A DNA stretch of 64,000 bases from Monosporascus cannonballus (taxonomy: Eukaryota > Ascomycota > Sordariomycetes > Xylariales), in assembly GCA_004154925.1 (NCBI GenBank), contig QJNS01000297.1:21322-85321 (forward strand), in the 5' to 3' direction. The notes below the pieces were generated by a model that saw only the letters and a list, made by a program, of their open reading frames with translations, ran no database searches and was not told the origin of the DNA. Position 1 is the first letter of the stretch; each line of letters opens with the position of its first letter. Of this stretch, positions 37,430 through 50,645 are shown in pieces. A program made the translations under genes and the position numbers.

Positions 37430-37712
37430 GGATCAGATTATATAAAAGATCACCAACTTATTAGTAGTAGACCAATAAGCCGGATTGTCAACTTACTGGT
37501 AATAAGCTAGTAAGCTGAACAAAATATATACGTTTATAATTTCTATAATTTAATAACTTTAATTGTTAATAAAATATCGTTATTCAAACTACTCTTAATA
37601 CTACGAAACGTAACTAATTAATATATTATTACTTAAAGTCTTATAATATTTTTATTAATATAAACTCGTACGATTAATGTGTAATAATTAGATAAATTGT
37701 CTAGCCGTTATA
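37430..37712 (+). repeat. 5' LTR (partial) of the plus-strand chromovirus
   Basis: It matches the inner two-thirds of the solo LTR, including the paired AACTTAYTRGTAGTARRCCA blocks, and ends GCCGTTATA. The outer third is missing or too mutated to align. Confidence 0.75.
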
Positions 37713-38914
37713 AGTTATAGGTTTTCGTTCAGTAGTACTGTTAAACTTTAAGTAAGATCTTTTTAAATTAGAATATCGACTAACGAATAAAGAATTATTT
37801 TTTCGACTCGAATATAATTTAAACACAAAATCTAGAAATTTAAGGAACAAGTTTCATAGTTAATAGATAAAATATCGGCTATTTTAATTCGTATTATCGC
37901 AATAAAATATAAAGTAAAAAAAACCCCTAACCTTATAATAGAAAAAAAGCGTTCAAAGTTTCTTTATCTAAATACGAACATATTTTCGCTTCTAAAATCT
38001 AGATAAATTAATAGACAACCTTTTTCTATAATACGTCTTTTTACCAGAAATATTTTGAATTAATTTAAGCTAGTTATAAAAAGTTACCAAGAATATATTA
38101 AGATCAATTTAAAAAAGTTATTAAGAATTTTTTTCAATTATGTTAATTCTTTTTTAAAAAAAAGTAAAGGCTAATTTCGAAAACTCTGATAAAAAAACGG
38201 CGATGTAAAAGATTTTACGATTATAACAAAAAGGGTCTATTTCGAAATAAGTCATTATTTTTAAAAGCCTTATAGCTAAAGTAAAATAAATTAATAATAA
38301 GAGCTATAATTTAATCGATATATTTTATAGAAGATTAAAAGATAATACTAAAAATAAAATTATTTAGCTTTCGAAACTCAAAACCTTAAACCGGTATATT
38401 ATTAAAGTTGTTAAAATTAGTAGCAAATTATATAAGTAATATATAGAAAAAAAAGATTAGTATATTTTAAATTATAAAGATTATTCGATTAACTTATAAA
38501 AACGCGATTTACTATTTATATTATATAGTACGGCGCTAGGACCTTAAAAATTGAAACAGTTTAACGCAAAAGCAGAAATTAAGTCTAGTGTTATAATTAT
38601 AACAAAATAAGATATTCCTAAAGTATTTGCGAAAAAATCAAAGAATTACGATAAAACAACTAGATACTTATATCGATAAAATAGCTCAGAGATAATTAAA
38701 AAGAAATAACTATAAGATTATTAATATAATTTAGATGCAATATAAATAAAGGCAGTTATAATAAGAAGTTTATTGAAAAATGCGAAAAGATAAAAAATTA
38801 ACTTAAAAAGCGTTAAGAAAACGATAATACGCTTTAAAGAAATAGTTAAAGGAATATCAAAAGTAACTAAAGAATATTGATATGGGGTTGGTGTTGGTGT
38901 GCTAGATTGTAAGG

Positions 38915-39105
38915 TGTTAGCTAAGTTGTTGAGCATCGACGATGCTTAGCGTCGAAGGTTCTAGTATCTCTAAGTGGGTCGGCGACGGTCTATAAAATGC
39001 TAACCTGTTTTTTTATATATAGTTTACATAACACAAGAAAACTTACAGCCAAATAATTTCCTTTCCCAAGCTCCAATTAAGATATTCTGCACCCATACAC
39101 CTAGG
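38915..39105 (+). repeat. Copia-type LTR inserted in the gag-pol region
   Basis: It begins TGTTAGCTAAGTTGTTGAGC and contains the perfect palindrome GCATCGACGATGC. It then has TAAGTGGGTCGGCGACGG and a TATAAAA box, followed by a less AT-mutated leader ending near CACCCATACA. The GTGGGTCG block is shared with 26,974-26,992. Higher GC than its surroundings indicates later arrival or escape from RIP. Exact ends and target duplication are not resolved. Confidence 0.6.
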
Positions 39106-40183
39106 AAATAAACTCCGTCCTAATTCAATATTTACGTTAAATTTTAAATTAGCATGGCAAAATGTATATAATATATTATAAACGACGAGAGTATCTAGAA
39201 TACGATGATTTAAAAACGTCTATTTATTAACGAAGCGTATGTATATATAAGGAGAAATTCGATTTTCTTAATTAAATCGCAGATAATAAGATAGATAAAC
39301 AATAATATCGGTATTTTCGAATTATTGGTCCTTAAAACGATATTAATAAACAAATAGTTTTATAAAATTAGTCAAAGAAAATAATGTTTCTAAGAAAACC
39401 CTTTGTACATTTATAATTAATACAATTATTAATCCGAGAAAATTTAATTTAATATATTATTTAAAAATATTACTAGAAAACTTACTACGAAACATTTTTT
39501 AGATAACATTTCTTATAAATCATAAAGAGATCTTAAAAAATAGTTTTTAATAATTTATCTAAACTCTTTATTAAACAACGATAAGTTATAAAAAGATTAA
39601 AAGAATATTATGTATTATACGAAAAACCAATTTACTTAATAGAAAAAGTATTATAATAAAATTAAAAATAATTAATATAACTTACAGAAATAACATGTCG
39701 ATAAAAACGACAAATATAATAATATAACATATTATATACAAAGTTATAAATAAAGTTTGATAAATTTATATAAAAATTGTAAAAGTTTATCTTTAAAAAA
39801 GCTGTAAAATAACGAAATTTTAAAGAATTAGAAAATTTTTTTAAAAAAAGTTTTAGACGCAATGATAAAAATCGTTCATAATCTTATTATTTAAAATATA
39901 CAAATCGGAACATATTAGTATGTCGTAATAGTAAATCGTAGACCTTTGAACGAAAATTATATTATATTAGATATTATTAATAAGTTTACAGTATTCTAGA
40001 AATATAAATTAAAAATATATATAATTATAAATGCTAAAACTTAGAATTTTATTTATAATAATAAACATATTTTCTACAAAATTACTTATTTTAAATTCTT
40101 TATTTAAAAATAATATTAAATAGTTAATTTCGGTATTATCTTATTTAAGAATTATAATAGAATTTTACAATTATTATAAATAC

Positions 40184-40472
40184 TGAAATAGAGCGAGGTG
40201 TTACGCCTATAATCAGGCTCGGCTGATCAAAAAGCCCGGGTCTCGTATATATATTAAGAAGTTATTTTTTTCGCGATGAGTTCAACCCCTAGGCATCACC
40301 TACGACTATCACCACTTAGCATATTTTCTACTACTTTAGTTATCGAGGTTCAGTATTATCAATATAATCGGATTAAGGTTTTTATCTCGACAATCTCTTT
40401 TCGTATCGTAACATAGCTTGTTCATTCGTACTGATCAAGACCAATTCTCCTCTTATCCTAATTTAATATACT
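40184..40472 (+). repeat. Dispersed repeat of about 290 bp (copy 2 of 2)
   Basis: It is closely similar to 8,231-8,521 over its whole length but keeps more G and C (GCCCGGGTCTCG against GTCCGAGTTTCG). AATAC at 40,179-40,183 and 40,473-40,477 is a possible target duplication. It interrupts the plus-strand chromovirus between gag and reverse transcriptase. Confidence 0.68.
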
Positions 40473-43400
40473 AATACGGAATTTCAATTAACGAAAAAGA
40501 TTAACTAGGTAAGGTTTGCTTTATATCTCTTTAACGGACAGAAAACAAAACTTAAAATGTTAATACTTGATCGAAAATGGCTACAAATACAGGTATAAAA
40601 ATAAGACAAATATTTTATTGTTTAAAAAAACAAAATATAAAAAAATAAGCGTTAAAAATACGACATATTGTTATTATTATTGAAATAAAGTTTAAGCAAT
40701 TAAATAATAATTTAAAATAACAACCTTTGAAATCAAAACCTTTAATTAATATATTATCACAATATCATAGATACAAATAACCTTTCAAAAAAGCTTAATA
40801 CAAAATTATCAAATTATATCGAATAAAATTATAAAATAATTTAAAAAAAAGATTTATCGACAAAACTTTTCTTTATTTCTCATGTTAATAGAAATAAATT
40901 ATGCGTTTTTCAAAAATACCTAGAAAATCGATTATAAAACATGGATTGGACCTTTAAAGTTATCACCTGAATATTGTATTTTTTCTTATCTAAAACAAAT
41001 TAAAAATTACAATTTATAGTTAATTATGAGTGATTAAACGATACTATTGCTACAGATAAAATACTATTATCTTTAATTAGTAAAATAAAAAACCGATTTT
41101 ACGGAATTAAATAGTTTATAATATTTGATACTAAAAATAAATATAATCTTTTTAAAATTAAAAGAAATACCTATACAAATAGTTTTTAAAATAAAATACA
41201 GATTATTTAAGTACTTAGTTATACTAATAGAATTTACGAATATATTAATAAGTTTTCAACTAGTAGTTAATTATATAGTATTAAAATATTTTTATGTTTT
41301 TATTATATATTAGTTTAATAACATTGTTATTTATATAAAAGCGAAAAAGATTTATTTAAAATATGTTTATATAAATTGTTAAGTTTTATAAAACGCTAAA
41401 TGATTCATTAATGTAATAAGATTTAATTTCATAAATAAAAACAAAAATGTCTAAAATATATTATTATTCCGGGATATATTAAAATAAATCCAGAAAGCAT
41501 CGTGATAATTACAAAATAATAAAATAAAACCAATTTAAAAAAAATACAGATATTTTATAACTTCGCCAATTATTATAAAAAATTGATCCGAAAGTTTAGC
41601 AAAATTACTATACACCTAATTAACCTTATTTAAAAAAGTTTTATATGAACGTTATAAATAGCAAAAGCTCTTTAGAGAATTAAAAATATAATTATTAACG
41701 AATTAATATTAATTATATATGTTTTAATACGCTTTATTTAGCTAAAAACCTAGATTTTAGATTATACGTTAAACGCGATAATTAAATAGCGAAATAATTA
41801 AAACAAATTATACTTTATCATATTTTTTCGTATAAATTAAAAAACACCGAATTTAATTACGTTATTCTAAATAAGCAATTTATAATTATTATTATAACCT
41901 TTCGAAAATTCGGGTATTCTCTAAAACGAAATTTCTATTAAGTTAAGGTTTATACGGATTTTCAAAATTTTATCTGTTTTATTATAACTAAAAACACTTA
42001 TCAAACGATAATTATAATATGTAAAAACAAATAACAATTTTCGATTTCGTTACTATTTACAAAAAAGGTTTAAAAATAGCAAAGCCGATACTTTAAGTAA
42101 GCGATTAAATTTTGAAAAAAGATTGATTAAAATTAAATACCTATTTTTCGATATTATAATAAAAAGACATTTACGTCTATAATAAATTCTAACGATGCGA
42201 GTTGTACTATACGATATATAGGAAACAATCAATAAATATAATAGTAATTTCTTAAGAAACGAAAAATTAAAAAGCTTTAAGTTCTAAAAAAGTAGCAAAT
42301 AAACTTAATACGCTAAATATATAAATATTAATTATATAAATATCCAGTACTTTACAAAAGTTTAAAATAATTTTAATATGTTTATTATTTTCTTAAAATC
42401 AAAATAATAATTTAAAAGGTACGACGATAATATAACCTTTATAATAAAGCCATGATATAACGACATAGGTTTTATAGAAAATTATAACTATTACCGGTTT
42501 TGAAAACACGATAGAATTCGATTATTATGAATTTTATTACTAAACTTTCTTTATCCGAAAATCCAGAGATAAAAATATCTTACAATAGTATTTTCGTTAT
42601 CGTCGATCGATTTACAATGTTTTGTTATTTTCTATGATATTATAAAAATTTAAACCCGGAATAAATAGTATATATTTTTAAATGAATAAATTTAAAATAT
42701 ATAGATAATTATACGACATTATTTTTAATAAAAAATGACTTTTATTTTAAAACCTTGATGATGTTTTCTATTATAAATATGCTGAAATTATAAGCTATTT
42801 AACGTATTTAAACAATAAATAATAAGATAAACGAAACGATTAAACTATATATTAAAAACGTATTTACAATATTATATTAACTACGAATAAAAAAATTAGA
42901 TTAAACATTTCTTTTTTATTTAATTACTTTATTATGCTAATCACAACGAAAGTATTAAAATAATGCCGATATACGCGAATTTTAGATTTATATCGAATAT
43001 TTATAAAAACGTAAATAACGGACCTATTAATATCAAAGTAGTTTTTACGTTAAAATAATTAAAATAATTACATTAAAAAGTAAAAACAAAATTATATTTT
43101 ATACGCAATTAAATAAGCAGATATTATAATAAGAAACTATTAAAAAGTTCAACTTTTACAAAACGAGAAATGGTTTACTTTATTATTAGAAACATTTAAA
43201 GAAAACCCAGCAAAAGATTCGATTTCAAAAATATTGGTCCATATAAAATCGCTAAAACGATTTCAGAAAATAATTACTAATTAAAGTGTTTACCGAAATT
43301 TACATTTTACCTAATTTTTCATATGTTTTCATTCGAATTAATAAGAGATACGATTAAAATATAAACGATATAGGATAATATAAAAAAAGAATAATATAAT

Positions 43401-44089
43401 ATACAAAATAAAAAGATTATTATAAAAAATAAGCTTACTTAATATCGAATTAAATAAAAAAACTATCTAGATTCTAAGAATATCTGAGAACTTACTAAAA
43501 ATCTTAAAAGCATCCAACGCTTATTAAAAAGCTTTTATTAACGATAACGAAATTAATAATCGCATTCTAATCGACGTTCTATAAAAACAACACCTGTAGA
43601 TTTATCGATTTCTAATTAATAACGTTTATACTTTTAAAAATTTAAATATTTATTATTATTTCAACTTTGTAACAATCTAAATCGTCGGATTTATCGAAAG
43701 ATTAAAAAATAGAGTTAATAAATTTTGTATCTTACGTTTAGTACTCTTGCTGCTAACGGCGAATACGAGATAACCGAATAAGAAATTCTAATAAAACCTT
43801 TTCAGTAACCAATTTTTTATCTTTCAAATAACGGGCTTCGGCTATATAATAATTAATTATAAAAATAAGAACGCTCGTTTCGTTACATAATCGACCGCAA
43901 CGTATATATTTTTTATAACGGAAAACACTTTATATTATTTAACAAGTGAAATATTTCGAAAAATAAAAAAAACTACGATATAATATTAACATATTTTACC
44001 TTGAATAAATTAGCTAATATATAACGTTATTCGGTTTTACGAAAGCGACGTTTAAAAATGCGACTTAATATAATAAAAGAATACAAAAC

Positions 44090-44477
44090 TTACTGGAAAC
44101 AAATTGTTAAAAATAAAAGTTTTAAAAAAGAGAAAATCGTGTTACGTTTTAACAGCTCCGGCCTTTAAAAAAGATCGTAGCAAAAATCTAAGATAAATCA
44201 GGTTACGTAACAGATTACTAACTGACTAATAATAAGCTAATAAGCCGGATTTATAACTTACTAGTAATAAGCTAGCAAGCCGAATAAAATATATACTCTT
44301 ATAATTTCTATAATCTAATAATTTTAGCTTATAATAAAACATCGTTGTCTAAATTACCCTTAATATTATAAAGCATAACCAGTTATTATGCTATGATTTA
44401 AAGTCTTACGATATTTCTATCAATATAAACCAGTACGACTAAGATATAATAATTAGTTAAACCGTTTAGCCATTACA
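44090..44477 (+). repeat. 3' LTR of the plus-strand chromovirus
   Basis: From about 44,200 it matches the family LTR; the outer 110 bp are diverged. It ends GCCATTACA, keeping a terminal CA where other copies have TA. Confidence 0.75.
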
Positions 44478-44479
44478 TA

Positions 44480-45420
44480 TATATAATATAATAATTATTT
44501 TAAAAATTTTTGAAACTTATATTTGGTTTTTATTTCTTATATTACATTATATTATACAATTATAATTTAAAATAAACCTAAATATCTGTTTTAATAATCT
44601 TAAAGTTTGTATAAGCAATTTTGATAAACCTTTACTTAAATTATATTATTTATTAAAAACTTTAATATTGTTATTTGATACGCATTTTAATTATTATTTT
44701 AGAAATTCTTTAAAAGCAATAAAACGGATATAATTTTAATAATTCGAATAACTTTTATTTTAACATAATTTATATAAAGCTATTAGATTTTAAAATAATT
44801 ATGATAATAATTATAAAAATTTCATTTAAAGTTCCATTATTAAAATTCAATTCTTTTAATTTATTTAAAAACAGTATAATACAAAATAATCTACAAATAG
44901 TAACTAATTACTTAATAGCTGTATTTAATATATAATTCGAAATGTCGATTTTTAATATAATAAAACTTATTATATTATATATAATTTAAATTAATTTGGT
45001 AGTAATCAGAATTCTATTTTCCAAATTACATTTATTTTTTATAAAGCTTAAATATAGTATTTGAATATATATATATATATATATATAAATGCCTATTTTA
45101 TTCAAGATTTAAACATACTTTGTATATTAATTAATTAAATTTAAGAATTTTGATTTTCTTACATTTTGTATCATATTTATTATTTTATAATTATGTCCAT
45201 TTTTAGAGATCTTAATTTAATACACTTTAAAAATAATACCAGGTAAAATACTTTTGTTCTTATATTTAAATCTACCTTCTGTTTATCGCATTTATTAATT
45301 CAATATTTCATAAAACAGAACAACTTCATAAATATATTTTTAATATATTGCGTTCGTTTTGAAAACATAAAAATATTATCGAAAAAGCTTTTCTTTTCCA
45401 ATTTTGCTAAAAGTTCTTTA
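44480..45420 (-). mobile_element. Chromovirus fragment, RNase H to reverse transcriptase
   Basis: It is colinear with about 11,250-12,310 of the full-length minus-strand element and ends near the region equivalent to YLDD. Together with 35,490-36,590 it probably represents one older minus-strand element split by the plus-strand one and repeat R3. Confidence 0.62.
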
Positions 45421-45699
45421 TAACTTCTATATTATTGGACATAAACTCTAATAAAGATCTATTATCGTTATTTTCGTAAATTAAATTATATGCGGAAATT
45501 CACAGCCGATATCGACTTTTGTGATATAAATTTTTTAGGTCGATTAAAATATCGACGATTTTCGTTCGCCTAATCACTTTATAGGTTTCAATTACTATAA
45601 ATGATATAATTCTGCGTAAGATTTTATTAAAACAAATTATCGCTATTATGGTTTCGAAATTTTACGATATAATATCGTAATTAATTATAATTTAAAAAA
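45421..45699. other. AT-rich decayed sequence, no gene
   Basis: Contains CGACTTTTG/CGATTAAAATATCGACG-like segments of unknown origin. No frame is open. Confidence 0.4.
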
Positions 45700-46090
45700 G
45701 TTCGTAAAAATCATTAAACTATTAAATTAATAAGGATTTGTAAAGGTTTTAGCGTACTTGAGACTTACTTTGAAGATTTATCTTTATAGTTATTTTTAAA
45801 ATATAATTTTAAGATTTAAGGCGTAAACCTTAATATGTTAATTTTTGTTACACCGTAAAATTAACCAAAATAAGGCTTATTAAAGTCGAAATTTGACAAT
45901 AATTACGGAGTAATCGAAAAAAAGACTTTATAGAATTGGAGAATAATTTATTTTAATCGTAAATATTACTAATTACCTGTTAAGGTCGAAAGTATTAAAT
46001 ATAATATTTATTGTTTTAATAATATGGTTTAATAATCTTCTATATATTTTACTTATGTTTATAAATGCATTTTCAAATTAAATAGATTTT
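45700..46090 (+). repeat. Dispersed repeat R3, copy 2
   Basis: The sequence is diverged but colinear with 36,600-36,890, including GACTTTATAGAATTGGAGAATAA and the GTCGAAAGTATTAAATATAA segment. It has heavy C-to-T change. Confidence 0.55.
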
Positions 46091-48029
46091 ATTTTTCTAA
46101 ATGATATACGGCTAATATATTAACATATTTTTATAAACTTTAGTAATAAATTTAAAATATTAAATAATTTACATTTTAATTTAAAAATATTGTTTTAATT
46201 ATTTTAGCCTAATAAAATTAAATTTATCGTTACTATTAAATATTGTATACTATTTAATTCACAGAACCTGGTTTTTTTTAAAAACAATAAATAAAACTAT
46301 GGTATTTAAAATGTTTTTCGTAATATTATTTAAATATTTAAAATTGATTGAATATCGCAGTTTCTTATAACTTGTTAAATACGAAAAATATATAATACTT
46401 TAAAGATATTTTTAAAATAGTTTATTTAATAATTCTTTTAAAACATCTATTATATAATTTCAATTGTTTTAGGTTACTATAGTTGGTTATTTTTAAAAAC
46501 AACCTTTTTTAATTTGTAATGTATAATAATATATAAATTATTTGTAAAATATTCATGTTATTATTGTTATATTTTATTTCATATTTATTATTAATCTGAT
46601 TGTATATTATATTTTGTTTCGTTTTATTCTATTTAATTTTTAAAATTTGTGACATATTTTCTTTTATTAAATCTTATTATCCAAATATTAAGAAGTATTA
46701 CAAATTATTTTCTAAATATATTTTCTACGATATATAATTTTAAGTATATTCTTTTACTCTTATAAGTAAATATTTAAATTTAAGTCTCTTTTATAATATA
46801 AAGGTTTTACTTATTTTTATTTTGTTTAAAAAAAAGAAGTAGCCCTAGAAGTAAAATTGGATAAAATAAAAAAATTACTACCTTAATTTCTAGGCTTTAT
46901 TAAATTCGTCGCTTTTTTAAACCGCCGTATCTCGTTTCTATCTACTTCGATTATTTTTCGAATTTTAAAAAGTCTTTATCATTCTGAGCTAAATACATAT
47001 ATATAATAATGCTATTTTGGATTAAATATTTGTTTAATATATTTCTTTATTATAAGTAGAAAGTCCTTTACCTTTTTAATGCTATTTTATAATTTATATT
47101 ATTTTGGGGTTATACAATAATAATCTGAAATTTTAAATTGTTTTTTCTTAACTCGTTTTATTTAGTTTATATTTTAATTTTCTTATTTTTGTTAGATTTT
47201 GAATAATACATTTATTATTGTTACACTTTTATTTTTGAATTATTTCTTAGATATTGGTATATATTTATTTTATGTTTTATTTTCTCGAAATTTATATATT
47301 GAATTTTTTTCTTTAATTGTGTTTCGATAAAGATAAATTCAGGTCAATTTGCTAATTAGTTTAATAGTTTTGATATTTTTTATACATTCGTTTTATAGGA
47401 ACAAATTAAATATTATAATAATTAAATACAGTATTTGAGAAAATTTATTTATAAAGAGCTTTTTAATAAAATATATTAAATTTTATTTAATTAGCAGTAC
47501 TTTATGTACGTTTTAATTGAAAAGCAATTATTTATTTAATAATAAATTATTAAATATATTGGTTTAATTTTTAATTTATTAATTAGAGCTAAAGTATTAT
47601 TAATGTATTAATTTCTTTTCAATATAAACATTACCACTAGTATTGAATAAACAATTTTAATATATAACGAATAAAATTAAATAGATTTTTATATTTTAAT
47701 TAAAAATATCTTTACTAATAAAATCTTTATTAAATTTAAATAATAATACAAATAATTCCATTATATAATAAAGAGTATATTACGAATTATTACTATAAAT
47801 AAATATTGTCTTTATTGCAGAACAAATTCTATACATATTTATTATTAAATCTTTTTAAATTTACGGAATTTTTCGGAATTATTTTTTATCGCATTTTCTC
47901 TGAATCTGATAATTTAAATTGATGCCGTGCTGAATTTTCCTAGCTTCGAAAATCTATTCGAATTCATATTACGTAACTCTGATAAAGGTCGAAGATACTA
48001 CAAGTCTTGTTCTGACCGTCCTTTTAATC
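46091..48029. other. AT-rich desert, nothing recognised
   Basis: About 1.9 kb with RIP-type composition and no open frame of note. A slightly GC-richer patch at 46,900-46,990 and another at 47,900-48,030 are unexplained. No motif of LTR, LINE or DNA elements was found. Confidence 0.5.
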
Positions 48030-48813
48030 TAGAACTCCACCTAATGTATTACTCTAGCAATCTATTTAAATTGCTACTAAAACGCGCGATATATACATTT
48101 TTCTAATAAATTAACACAATTTTTGTAGTAAAACAAAAGCAATATATATATATACAGGGTATTAAAATATATTAGAAAAACAAGGTTTGCAATAAGTTGT
48201 TACTTGTTAGTAATTTTTAAGTTTATATTTATTAGGGATAAAATATTTTTTTAAAAAAATCAAAACAATATTAATTTTATATAAGTTAAAATATGTTTAA
48301 CAGTTTTAAGCTTTATTAACCAAGTTTTAAAAATATAGCTTTTAATAATATTAGTAATATAAATTAAAATTATTTTAAAACTGATTTATAATAAATTATA
48401 ATTAGATTTAATTTGTTGATATATAAATAAAAAAAGTAGAATTAGATAAATGAAACCAAAAATAAATTTATAAAGTGTAAAGTGTAATATTAAATTATAC
48501 CATTATATTATCGTGTTGTAATATAATAATATAAAGCTATTATTTTATCTGCAAATAAAATATCGTTCTATACATTTTAATAAAATTATATTCAAATATT
48601 AAACAAAGTAATTAGTTGCTGAAAGGTGTAATAGTGCAGCTAATTTATACATCCAACGAGTAATAATTTAATTTCTCTAGACAGTGCATTTTTTTAAAGT
48701 AAATTAAATATCGGCGGCGGGGATGTAATAAGACTGAATACCCTTGCCGAAATGTTAAGTCGTACAAAAAAAATAATGCGCATTTAAAATCGCGTAAGTA
48801 AAGACGCAGATAT

Positions 48814-49032
48814 TTAAAGAGTTAGAAAGGCGAACACTTTGAAATTAAAAGTTGTGTAAAAAATAACGCGTATAAGAAGTTGATACCGCTCAAAATCGTG
48901 GCGAGAAAACCAAAAGAAAAACGGTCGAAGATTTTGGATGAACTCTTTAAATCTTCTGTGTGCGTATTGGCGCTGTCCCAAATTGCGACGGAGTTTCTTC
49001 TTTTTGGCGTTAGCTAAAAAAAGCTTAGCCAA
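48814..49032 (-). other. Small basic open frame, 72 codons, uncertain
   Basis: This frame lies in a patch with less RIP than its surroundings. It starts MAKLFLANAKKKKLRRN, is strongly basic in its first half and hydrophobic at the end. No family is recognised. It may be a remnant of coding sequence within the inverted-repeat structure, or a chance frame. Confidence 0.2.
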
Positions 49033-49859
49033 AAACGCTACTATTTAACTTAGCGAAATACGAGTAGTTACTATCAGAAAAGAAATTCTACAAATAAATC
49101 CAGTCGTATAGAAAGAGTGATTAGTAGCTTTAAAGGCAAAAAACTTTGAAAAAAGAAGTAATTATAAAAATACTGCCTTAAATATCTTAATAAAACTATA
49201 TTCAAATATGTTTTTTAAAAAATATAAATAAGTTGTTAACAATTTAAAAATGCTTAAATCTTTTTTTTAGTTTTATAACTAACGTCGTATATTCAGTACT
49301 TTATACTTTATTATTTTAAACCGAAAATTTATTAAAGTTAATAATTAAACTTTTTTATTTAAAACTTTACATTTATAAAACTTTAAATGGCGCAATTACG
49401 TGATGTATTAAAATTTTTCAAATTATTTAAGAAATATTATTCTGCAATTTATAATTTTAAATATAATAAAATTTGAAATTAGAAAATATTAAAAACCTTA
49501 AAAATTTAAGACGTATTTTAATATTAAACTAATAAATATAAACTAGTAAGTTATTATATATATGATAATTTTAAAATCTAATAAATGAAATCAGACTCCC
49601 ATTAAATTATAAAATATTGAAATATATTTTAAGGAATTGAAGTTTTAATATATATTAGAACGAAATAAATTTGAAAAGGCTTTTCTCAAGTATGCATTAT
49701 ATAAGTTAAATTTTATCTTACGTATTTTCTTATATTTTAAATATATATTTTAATAACAGTAGACATATATAATTAAATTCATTTCAATATATTATGTTAA
49801 ATTTTATATTAATAATATATAACATGTTTAAGTTTAAGCCATATTGTTAAAATTATGCT

Positions 49860-50300
49860 AAATATATAGAAAATATTATAGAATATATATTACGCCTTAA
49901 ATATTCTATCTAATATTTTCGAATACGATAATTAATTTATAGTTTTGACAGTTAAGATAAAGTATACCTTAGTCTTATAAAGCCTTACTTTAAAGCCGAA
50001 TAATTGCCAACAAGTTTCGACTATAATAAATCTTATATTCACTAGCTGGTTCGACAAAGTTAAGAAGTTACGCTTTACGTGGCAAGCCTTATATATTAAT
50101 AATAAACTTATTTGCTTAAAATTAAGAAAAATATATTAATCAATTTTTTTTTAAAATTTACAATTTTTATATTTAATATATTTGCTAGATACGTTTGGGT
50201 TCAAGCTATAATTTTCAGTCTGAGCCAAATATACCGAAATAATTTCACGATATAATTTATACGATAAATACTATACTTATTTAATATAATTTTAATTCCA
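49860..50300 (-). repeat. Dispersed repeat R3, copy 3, inverted
   Basis: The reverse complement matches 36,640-37,095, including GGCTTGCCACGTAAAGCGTA against TTTGTCGCGCAAAGTCTAAC and the ATAGTATTTATCGTAYAAATTATATCG segment. It lies just inside the right arm of the long inverted-repeat structure. Confidence 0.55.
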
Positions 50301-50520
50301 TTTTTATTATTGTTTTATTTATGAATTTCGTTTAAATTTCTTAATTTTATAATATTTATAAATTTTTCGAATTCAAAAAGCAAAGCTGTTTATAAATTAA
50401 AAACTGTTTTATTGTAGCTTTTCTTGTTAATTTATTAAAAACTTTTATATATCGCGCGTTTTGATGGGAATTCGTATGTATTGCTTGGGTAATGCATTAG
50501 GTGGGTTGTCTTATTAAAAT

Positions 50521-50645
50521 CAGGCCCTATTTTGAAGGTTGCGGCTGCGCCGTAGGCGTAATTATGGTTAAATAACTTTTAATATCAAGCTAACTTAATT
50601 TGAAAACCCCTATAAAAAATAACAAATCGTTCAAAATAGGGCCTA
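50521..50645. mobile_element. MITE of 125 bp with CAGGCCC ends
   Basis: The terminal inverted repeats are CAGGCCCTATTTTGAA and TTCAAAATAGGGCCTA, complementary except for the last base, which differs in the way RIP would produce (G to A). The interior is non-coding. CAGG-type ends suggest the hAT superfamily. No convincing 8-bp target duplication was found. Confidence 0.7.

Larger units (their letters stand above)
37430..44477 (+). mobile_element. Full-length Ty3/Gypsy chromovirus on the plus strand (RIP-mutated)
   Basis: This element of about 7.05 kb lies between a partial 5' LTR (37,430-37,712) and a 3' LTR (about 44,090-44,477). Its order is gag with a degraded zinc knuckle at 38,213-38,254 (FYDYNKKGLFRNKS in place of a Cys-Cys-His-Cys knuckle), then a protease region, then reverse transcriptase near 40,970-41,200. 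An integrase core follows with FVIVDRFTMFCYF near 42,590-42,640. A C-terminal chromodomain lies near 43,430-43,540 (YRIK.KNYPDS.ISENLLK, stops omitted). Stops break all frames. Two later insertions lie inside it: a copia-like LTR (about 38,915-39,105) and the 290-bp repeat (40,184-40,472). Confidence 0.85.
48030..50504. mobile_element. Possible DNA element with long terminal inverted repeats
   Basis: Two inverted arms of about 100-120 bp (48,037-48,145 and 50,395-50,504) share CACCTAATGYATTACYCWAG, CAAAACGCGCGATATATA and CTAATAAATTAAC. Between them are repeat R3 in reverse orientation (49,860-50,300), AT desert, and a GC-richer core (48,600-49,150). No transposase is recognised. It could instead be two inverted copies of a shorter repeat. 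Confidence 0.45.

Noticed and set aside
41125..41313. 62-codon frame with membrane-like composition
   Set aside because: It overlaps the reverse-transcriptase region of the plus-strand chromovirus and is a mutated fragment, not a membrane protein.
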